This document shows positions 1-5,774 of a DNA stretch of 5,774 nucleotides, in pieces. The translations under genes were made by a program, and so were the position numbers. Positions within the stretch are counted from its first letter, which is position 1, and each line of letters opens with the position of its first letter. This stretch comes from Acidisarcina sp. (GTDB taxonomy: Bacteria; Acidobacteriota; Blastocatellia; Pyrinomonadales; Pyrinomonadaceae), in contig JAJNPX010000126.1 of the NCBI GenBank assembly GCA_021155145.1, forward strand, positions 1-5,774, given 5' to 3'. The notes below the pieces were generated by a model, which was not told the DNA's origin, ran no database searches, and saw only the letters and a program-made list of their open reading frames with translations.

Positions 1-471
1 GCGTTTGTAGGGAGTTTTTCGTATGGCAAGGAATACGATCTTTTTCCGGTTGGCGAAGCGAAAGCGGGCGTGATGATCTGTTTCGAATCACACTTTGGCC
101 AGCTTTCGCGAGAGTACGTCCGCAACGGAGCGGACGTGATCATTGAGATGACCAACGACGGCTACCTCGGGCCTACGCCGGTGCTGCGGCAGCACCTGGC
201 AAATGCCGTGTTTCGTGCGGTCGAGACCAACCGGCCTGTCTTTCGTGTGACGAACGTAGGTATTACGGCCTACATAAACAAACGTGGTGAGGTGCAGGAC
301 CAAGCGACGCCTTACAAGGAAGACACGCGTGTCTGGTCGGTGGAGAAATCGGACGGTTCGCAAACTTTTTATGTTCGTTACGGCGATTGGTTTGCATGGC
401 TTTGCACTTTGGTTACGATAGTGATCCTTGGTCTCGCAGTCAGGCAGCGTGTGTCAGTAGCCCGCACGTAA
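1..471 (+). CDS. lnt: Apolipoprotein N-acyltransferase, C-terminal part (5' end outside window)
   Basis: This is the last 156 residues of Lnt, the inner-membrane enzyme that N-acylates the lipidated N-terminal cysteine of apolipoproteins, the last step of lipoprotein maturation. The frame is open from base 1, so the true start lies upstream. The visible part is the end of the nitrilase-type (CN-hydrolase) domain: a GVMICFES segment at bases 67-93 whose Cys (79-81) matches the catalytic nucleophile of the Glu-Lys-Cys triad, then a TNDGYLG loop, then the family-typical QHLANAVFRAVETNRPVFRVTN stretch (two overlapping blocks, about 193-261), followed by GITAYI. Near the C-terminus a hydrophobic segment (WFAWLCTLVTIVILGLAV, about 388-441) followed by Arg residues is the expected last membrane helix. 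Glu and Lys of the triad are upstream and not visible. prfB begins 99 bases downstream. Other nitrilase-family enzymes lack this terminal helix, so Lnt is the best call. Confidence 0.9.
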   Translation, partial: AFVGSFSYGKEYDLFPVGEAKAGVMICFESHFGQLSREYVRNGADVIIEMTNDGYLGPTPVLRQHLANAVFRAVETNRPVFRVTNVGITAYINKRGEVQDQATPYKEDTRVWSVEKSDGSQTFYVRYGDWFAWLCTLVTIVILGLAVRQRVSVART

Positions 472-570
472 GTAAGGGCCTCTGATAACCACTCGGGCAC
501 TGGTGATCACCGGACACACTCCCTACCGGTCGTGTTTCCGCCCTTTGCGACATTAGCCGGAAAGAGTTTT

Positions 571-1927
<1,357 letters not shown>

Positions 1928-1929
<2 letters not shown>

Positions 1930-2296
1930 GGAAGGAGCGACCCCTAGAAAAGATTCCGTTTTGCGTAATAAGAGCTATGCGTTTGGTGTACGCATCGTAA
2001 GATTGAGCCAATTCCTTGTAACCGAACACAAGGAATTTGTGCTTAGCAAGCAGGTATTGCGATCAGGGACCGCAATTGGAGCACTAGCTCGCGAAGCCGA
2101 ATACGGGATATCGAAGGCCGATTTTCGAAATAAGATGTCGATCGCTCTGAAAGAAGCAAACGAAACCGAATACTGGCTTTCGATCCTGAAAGATACCGAC
2201 TATATAAATGAGAATTTGTTCCAGAGTCTCGATCAAGATTGTGTTGAACTTATCAAGATCCTAATTGCTACGGTCAAGACCTCGCACAAGGATTAG
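1928..2296 (+). CDS. Four-helix-bundle protein of the 23S rRNA IVP (S23) family
   Basis: The 122-aa product matches the small four-helix-bundle family first known from proteins encoded in 23S rRNA intervening sequences and often found as free-standing genes. Visible family hallmarks are SYAFGVRIVRLSQFL (about 16-30), KEFVLSKQVLRSGTAIGA (about 35-52), KADFRNKMSIALKEANETEYWL (about 64-85, in two blocks) and the C-terminal ELIKILIATVKT helix. The length is typical for the family (about 110-130 aa), and no signal peptide or membrane segment is seen. The molecular function of the family is not settled; the related Avd proteins of diversity-generating retroelements share the fold, but no reverse transcriptase is present here. 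The gene is AT-richer than its neighbours (about 42% GC in sampled lines against 57-70%), sits directly after the heptamer array and is bounded by a 14-base inverted repeat, all suggesting acquisition as a unit. No convincing Shine-Dalgarno precedes ATG 1928, which lies in the repeat. Confidence 0.9.
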
Positions 2297-2306
2297 ACAC
2301 ATTGGT

Positions 2307-2331
2307 CATTGTTCACTATTAGTTATTCACT
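2307..2331 (-). repeat. Inverted heptamer units and right arm of the 14-base inverted repeat
   Basis: CATTGTTCACTATT (2307-2320) is the perfect reverse complement of 1917-1930. In the same phase, 2311-2317 GTTCACT, 2318-2324 ATTAGTT and 2325-2331 ATTCACT are complements of heptamers AGTGAAC, AACTAAT (degenerate) and AGTGAAT. The block therefore holds three array-type units in the opposite orientation on the far side of the four-helix-bundle gene. It ends on the base before the GTG start of ftsK, and TTCACTGTGAA (2326-2336) forms a small perfect palindrome across that junction. Confidence 0.85.
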
Positions 2332-4857
2332 GTGAAGATTTGCCCGACATGCAAAGAGATCTATAAGGACGATGCGCTGAATTTTTGCCTCGCCGACGGG
2401 ACGACGCTGCTTGCCAAACGGAACGGCAAGGGGGCGAGCCATTCCCGCATAAACGAGGTTGTCGCCGTCGGCCTGATCGCGCTTGCTGTGCTGGTCTTTT
2501 TGAGTTTGGTGACAAGCAGCCCGCAGGACAGGTCGTTCCTTTCGACGGGGTTTTCGGCCAATGCTCCGACGCGAAACTGGATCGGCGTCGTCGGTTCGAA
2601 CATCGCGGCCGCACTCTTTGCTGCGATCGGGCAGGCGGCGTACATGCTTCCCGCGGTTATCGCACTGATCGCCTGGCGGGTCTATCAATCGGCAAATCTC
2701 AAACCAAGTATCGCACGAGCGGTCGGGTACGTGCTTTTCATTCTCTCATTGTCGGGCCTGTTGTATATGCTCAACGAGCAATACGGCGGCGTGATAGGCG
2801 GAGCGCTACCGTACATCTTGGCTCAAATGATCGGGTGGACCGGCACGGCCATCGTGCTTTTGGCGGCGTTGGTCGCATCCCTGCTTCTGGTCACGAATTT
2901 TTCTCTCAACTGGCTTTTTGGCCATGTCGATGTTGCAAAAGGGAATTTCAAGATCCACGCGGCGGAATGGCTCGAAAAGCGACGGCAGGCGAGGGCCGCG
3001 GCAGCCGGTGATGCGACCGGCCGGAGCGAGAAACGAAGGCGGGCACGCAATAATGAACTGACCGATCCGCCCACGATCTCGCTTCCCGACACGATCGTTT
3101 CGGGCAAACAGAAAGAGACCGGGGACATCGTGGTCGCGGCGACCACACAGCTCGAGACCGGTCCGCAGACCCAGTTGGAAACGCTGCCGGTTGATGGCGA
3201 ATCGGTGCCGCCGACCATCGCGGTCAAAGAGCGCGCCGCCGAGGCCCGAGCGGCGAGCGGCCAGCTTGGCGACATCCCGATCACTCCGACAAAGCACACC
3301 GGTGACCTGGAAGGCGACATTGCGGACGAGCCGGCAGAGGCCGAGGAAGACGAGCAGATCATCAACCGCCCGGCGGCGACCTATGAGGGATATCAGCTGC
3401 CCAGCCCGCAGTTGCTGCATCCGGCGGCACCGCACATCGAGCATAAGGACAAGGAACTGCTGGCGATCGCCGAATCGCTTGCCGAGAAAACAAAAGAGTT
3501 CAATGTATCGGGAAAGGTGGTGAACATTTGCCCCGGCCCGGTGGTCACGACATACGAGTTCAAGCCCGATCCGGGCGTCAAATATTCGCGCGTCACGGGC
3601 CTTGTGGATGACCTTTGCCTTGCGCTGCGTGCCGAATCGATCCGCATCGACCGAATTCCGGGCAAAGCATTTGTCGGCATCGAGGTGCCGAACAACAAAC
3701 GCGAGACGATCGTGCTGCGCGAGGTGATCGAATCAAAGAAGTTCAGGGATTCGGAAGGTTTGCTGACGATCGCGCTCGGCAAGACCATCGACGGGCTGAA
3801 TTACGTGGCCGACCTCGCGAAGATGCCGCATTTGCTGATCGCCGGTGCGACCGGTGCCGGTAAGTCGGTCGGTGTGAACTCGCTGGTGATGTCGATCCTG
3901 TTCAAGGCACGGCCCGATCAGGTCAAATTCATAATGGTCGATCCGAAACGGCTCGAACTCGGGCTGTATGCGGATATTCCGCACCTTGCGACCCCGATCA
4001 TCACCGACCCGAAACGCGCGGCCATCTCGCTAAAATGGGCGGTGACCGAGATGGAGCGGCGCTATAAGGACCTAGCGGGCTGGGGCGTCAGAAACATCGA
4101 CGGGTTCAACGCTGAGGTCGAGCGAAAGAAAGCCGCGGGAGAGGTGGACCCGGATACGGGCGAACCGCATCGGCGGCTTCCGTATATCGTGATCATCATC
4201 GACGAACTCGCCGACCTGATGATGGTCTCGGGCAAAGAGGTCGAGGAATCGATAACGAGGCTCGCGCAGATGGCACGCGCCGTCGGCATTCACCTGGTGC
4301 TCGCGACCCAGCGGCCATCCGTGGACGTCATCACCGGATTGATAAAGGCAAATTTCCCGGCACGCATCTCTTATCGTGTTTCTTCCAAGGTAGATTCGCG
4401 AACGATCATCGATGCCAACGGCGCGGAAAGCCTGCTCGGCAAGGGCGATATGCTTTTCCTGCCGCCCGCAAGCTCGCAGGTGATCCGCGTGCACGGTGCC
4501 TATGTCGATGAAAAAGAGATCGGCCGCGTGGTGGACGAAGTAAAACGCCAGGGACGGCCAGATTACGACACGACCATCACAAAGAGCGACGAGGAACTCG
4601 ACGATTCGGGCGATCTGCCCGGCCGCAGGGACCCGCTTTTCCTGGATGCCCTAAGGTGTGTGGTTCAGGCAAAACGGGGTTCGACGTCGCTGCTCCAGCG
4701 TCATTTGAGGATCGGATACGGCCGAGCGGCCGCCATCCTCGACGCCATGGTCAAGGAAGGCTACATCGGCGACATGGATGGCTCCACCCGCGCCCGCCCG
4801 GTGCTGCAGAAGGCATATGAGGACCTTGCCGATGTTCAGGAGGGGGCAGCGGGATAG
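2332..4857 (+). CDS. ftsK: FtsK/SpoIIIE-family DNA translocase with N-terminal zinc-ribbon-like module
   Basis: This 841-aa membrane-anchored ATPase pumps double-stranded DNA at the division septum to complete chromosome segregation. In order it shows: a zinc-ribbon-like start with Cys4, Cys7 and Cys19 (MKICPTCKEI...NFCLADG); about four membrane segments (near 43-62, 84-115, 129-147, 156-190); a charged, Ala/Glu-rich linker (about 205-360); the alpha domain (about 365-480, including the family-typical PGPVVTTYEFKPDPGVK); the RecA-like motor with Walker A GATGAGKS (505-512) and Walker B IVIIIDELAD (from 619, Asp624-Glu625); the conserved LVLATQRPSVDVITG segment; and a gamma winged-helix domain (about 767-833, QRHLRIGYGRAAAILD) that in relatives reads orienting DNA sequences. 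GTG 2332 is the first possible usual start because an in-frame TAG lies at 2320-2322, and it is needed to include the Cys motif. No Shine-Dalgarno is visible: the preceding bases are repeat sequence. Length is close to SpoIIIE (787). Confidence 0.95.
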   Translation: MKICPTCKEIYKDDALNFCLADGTTLLAKRNGKGASHSRINEVVAVGLIALAVLVFLSLVTSSPQDRSFLSTGFSANAPTRNWIGVVGSNIAAALFAAIGQAAYMLPAVIALIAWRVYQSANLKPSIARAVGYVLFILSLSGLLYMLNEQYGGVIGGALPYILAQMIGWTGTAIVLLAALVASLLLVTNFSLNWLFGHVDVAKGNFKIHAAEWLEKRRQARAAAAGDATGRSEKRRRARNNELTDPPTISLPDTIVSGKQKETGDIVVAATTQLETGPQTQLETLPVDGESVPPTIAVKERAAEARAASGQLGDIPITPTKHTGDLEGDIADEPAEAEEDEQIINRPAATYEGYQLPSPQLLHPAAPHIEHKDKELLAIAESLAEKTKEFNVSGKVVNICPGPVVTTYEFKPDPGVKYSRVTGLVDDLCLALRAESIRIDRIPGKAFVGIEVPNNKRETIVLREVIESKKFRDSEGLLTIALGKTIDGLNYVADLAKMPHLLIAGATGAGKSVGVNSLVMSILFKARPDQVKFIMVDPKRLELGLYADIPHLATPIITDPKRAAISLKWAVTEMERRYKDLAGWGVRNIDGFNAEVERKKAAGEVDPDTGEPHRRLPYIVIIIDELADLMMVSGKEVEESITRLAQMARAVGIHLVLATQRPSVDVITGLIKANFPARISYRVSSKVDSRTIIDANGAESLLGKGDMLFLPPASSQVIRVHGAYVDEKEIGRVVDEVKRQGRPDYDTTITKSDEELDDSGDLPGRRDPLFLDALRCVVQAKRGSTSLLQRHLRIGYGRAAAILDAMVKEGYIGDMDGSTRARPVLQKAYEDLADVQEGAAG
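4838..4846 (+). promoter_or_regulatory. Shine-Dalgarno for hicA inside the ftsK 3' end
   Basis: AGGAGGGGG lies 13 bases before ATG 4860, inside the last codons of ftsK. It is the strongest ribosome-binding sequence I noticed ahead of any gene in the window. It supports ATG 4860 as the hicA start and suggests translation coupled to the end of ftsK. The spacing is somewhat longer than ideal. Confidence 0.6.
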
Positions 4858-4859
4858 TA

Positions 4860-5096
4860 ATGGCGAGTTCCGAACGGGTACGAGAGAAGCTTCTGCTTGG
4901 TGCTTCCGATGCCAACATCGACTTCAATGATCTCCGTCGGTTGTTGATCGCGTTAGGGTTCACGGAGCGGATAAAGGGAAGCCACCATATTTTCGCAGCC
5001 CCGTTTGTTGAAGAGATCATCAACATCCAGCCTAAAGGAAACAAAGCAAAGTCCTATCAGGTTAAGCAAGTTCGTAATATAATCTTGAAATACTGA
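4860..5096 (+). CDS. hicA: HicA-family mRNA interferase toxin
   Basis: The 78-aa product is a HicA (YcfA-like) toxin, a small double-stranded-RNA-binding-fold ribonuclease that cleaves mRNA when not held by HicB. The core is residues about 22-78: FNDLRRLLIALGFTERIKG, then GSHHIF (40-45) containing the family's catalytic histidine (likely His43, with His42 beside it), then IINIQPKGNKAKSYQVKQVR, where the conserved HicA helix begins. About 20 N-terminal residues (MASSERVREKLLLGASDANI) extend beyond the minimal HicA, as in a longer subgroup of the family. It starts 2 bases after the ftsK stop (TAG 4855-4857), so it is probably cotranscribed with ftsK, and hicB follows 8 bases later. Base composition is intermediate (about 47-52% GC in sampled lines), lower than ftsK, consistent with later acquisition. 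The motif and gene pairing make the assignment firm; toxicity is not shown by sequence. Confidence 0.9.
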   Translation: MASSERVREKLLLGASDANIDFNDLRRLLIALGFTERIKGSHHIFAAPFVEEIINIQPKGNKAKSYQVKQVRNIILKY

Positions 5097-5104
5097 CTAG
5101 AACT

Positions 5105-5320
5105 ATGAACGGAAGCCGCTACGAAATTATTATTTACTGGAGTGAAGACGATTCAGCATTTGTGGCTGAAGTGCCTGAACTCGCGGGCTGCATGGCAGAC
5201 GGCGAAACGTACCAGGAAGCTCTCGCGAATGCCGAGGTGATCATTGGCGAGTGGTTGGAAACAGCGCGAGATTTGGGCAGAGCCATTCCAGAGCCTAAGG
5301 GGCGGCTCGTCTTTGCTTGA
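5105..5320 (+). CDS. hicB: HicB-family antitoxin, short form
   Basis: The 71-aa product matches the HicB partial RNase-H-like fold that binds and blocks HicA: YEIIIYWSEDDSAFVAEVPE (6-25), LAGCMADGETYQEALANAE (26-44), then a helix IIGEWLETARDLGRAIPEPKG (about 46-66). It ends right after the fold (RLVFA) and has no room for the ribbon-helix-helix or HTH DNA-binding domain found in longer HicB proteins. Autoregulation by direct HicB binding to its operator is therefore doubtful here; single-domain HicB proteins are common in the family. The start ATG 5105 lies 8 bases after the hicA stop, with no clear Shine-Dalgarno, so translation may rely on coupling to hicA. Toxin-then-antitoxin order is the usual hicAB arrangement. 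Confidence 0.9.
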   Translation: MNGSRYEIIIYWSEDDSAFVAEVPELAGCMADGETYQEALANAEVIIGEWLETARDLGRAIPEPKGRLVFA

Positions 5321-5398
5321 ATGCTGAGCCCCGTCTCGGACGCGATGGTTGACCTGAAGAAGCCGAGCGAATAATACACGAATGCTCGAGATCGTATT

Positions 5399-5428
5399 TT
5401 GAAAAAGTGCCCGCCGCGAAACTGTTAT
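5399..5428 (+). promoter_or_regulatory. Possible sigma-70-type promoter for the HhH lipoprotein gene
   Basis: TTGAAA (5399-5404) and TGTTAT (5423-5428, four of six consensus bases) are separated by 18 bases, in the 120-base gap between hicB and the gene at 5441. If real, transcription would begin only a few bases before the ATG, giving a very short leader. The spacing and weak -10 make this a suggestion only. No other element, and no terminator-like hairpin with a T-run, was seen in this gap. Confidence 0.2.
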
Positions 5429-5440
5429 CGTCCTCGGTGA

Positions 5441-5752
5441 ATGAGCCTTAGACCAGCGACAATTCTCCTCCTCCTCATCATCTCCCTTACTGCGGCATGC
5501 GGGCACCGGTCGCCTGCGACAATACAGAAAAATTCATCTGTTTCCATCGCCGTTGAACACGCGATAAACATCAACACTGCCTCGCTCGACGAACTCCAAC
5601 GAATTCCCCACATCGGTGAAAAGCTGGCCGGGAGAATAATCGAATATCGAACGGTCAACGGGCCGTTTCGCCGGGTCGAGCACCTGATGCTGATCGATGG
5701 AATCTCCGACACGCGGTTCCGAAAGATCCGAAGGTTGGTGAGGGTGGAATGA
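5441..5752 (+). CDS. ComEA-like helix-hairpin-helix DNA-binding lipoprotein
   Basis: The 103-aa product starts with a short basic region and a hydrophobic core (ATILLLLIISLTAAC), giving a probable lipoprotein signal with Cys20 as the lipidated residue. The -3 residue is Thr, so the lipobox is slightly atypical. A polar linker (21-41) leads to a ComEA-type double helix-hairpin-helix: ININTASLDELQRIPHIGEK (42-61) with hairpin PHIG, then IIEYRTVNGPFRRVEHLMLI (66-85) and the second hairpin DGIS (86-89). ComEA proteins are extracytoplasmic double-stranded-DNA receptors for natural transformation, and this domain binds the DNA backbone without sequence specificity. Here the anchor would be lipid rather than a transmembrane helix, placing the domain in the periplasm. 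No other competence gene is visible, so a role in DNA uptake is inference; a general HhH DNA-binding lipoprotein is the cautious reading. ATG 5441 is chosen because it gives the complete signal peptide. Confidence 0.82.
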   Translation: MSLRPATILLLLIISLTAACGHRSPATIQKNSSVSIAVEHAININTASLDELQRIPHIGEKLAGRIIEYRTVNGPFRRVEHLMLIDGISDTRFRKIRRLVRVE

Positions 5753-5774
5753 GGGCACCCGCGGCTGAGCCCGA

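Noticed and set aside
502..540. Terminator or operator between lnt and prfB (GGTGATCACC palindrome at 502-511; CGGACAC/GTGTTTCCG weak stem at 511-540)
   Set aside because: The 10-base palindrome has no loop and no T-run, and the second stem needs a bulge. Neither can be called a terminator or a binding site with confidence.
2806..3444. Long antisense open frames opposite ftsK and prfB
   Set aside because: They overlie well-supported conserved genes, have no recognisable domains, and are expected in GC-rich coding DNA.
5749..5774. Start of a further gene at an ATGA overlap with the HhH lipoprotein stop
   Set aside because: ATG 5749 is preceded by AGGGTGG and stays open to the window end, but only 26 bases are visible, too few to support a gene.

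Overview
The window is bacterial chromosome with dense genes, all on the + strand. In order it holds the 3' end of lnt (apolipoprotein N-acyltransferase), prfB (release factor 2, with its programmed +1 frameshift), a long heptanucleotide tandem repeat, a four-helix-bundle (23S rRNA IVP/S23-type) gene, ftsK, a hicA-hicB toxin-antitoxin pair, and a small ComEA-like helix-hairpin-helix lipoprotein. The housekeeping genes are GC-rich (sampled 60-base lines about 57-70% GC). The four-helix-bundle gene is clearly poorer (about 42%) and hicA intermediate (about 47-52%). The FtsK N-terminus carries a small 'CPTC...FC.ADG' zinc-ribbon-like module. I associate this module with many proteins of Acidobacteriota (Blastocatellia-like lineages), so that phylum is my best guess; it is an inference from recall, not a search.

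Region 1-645: lnt ends at 471. After a 99-base gap prfB begins at 571, and its 24-codon zero frame runs into an in-frame UGA at 643-645. The site has the classical GGGAGG-UUU-CUU-UGA-C layout, so full-length RF2 (372 aa) requires a +1 slip.

Region 1671-2331 is the most unusual part. A perfectly phased array of 37 heptamers (consensus GAATAGT, commonest variant GAACAGT) starts inside the last codons of prfB. It ends at the ATG of the four-helix-bundle gene. After that gene, three heptamers recur in inverted orientation and end on the base before the GTG start of ftsK. A perfect 14-base inverted repeat (1917-1930 / 2307-2320) brackets the gene and includes its start codon. The layout looks like a discrete repeat-plus-gene cassette between prfB and ftsK that touches the coding ends of both.

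Region 2332-5774: ftsK encodes a complete membrane-anchored DNA translocase. hicA starts 2 bases after its stop, with a strong Shine-Dalgarno inside the ftsK 3' end, and hicB follows 8 bases later. A 120-base gap then leads to the HhH lipoprotein. The core genes serve envelope lipoprotein maturation, translation termination and chromosome segregation. The IVP-type gene, its repeats and hicAB look like accessory insertions.
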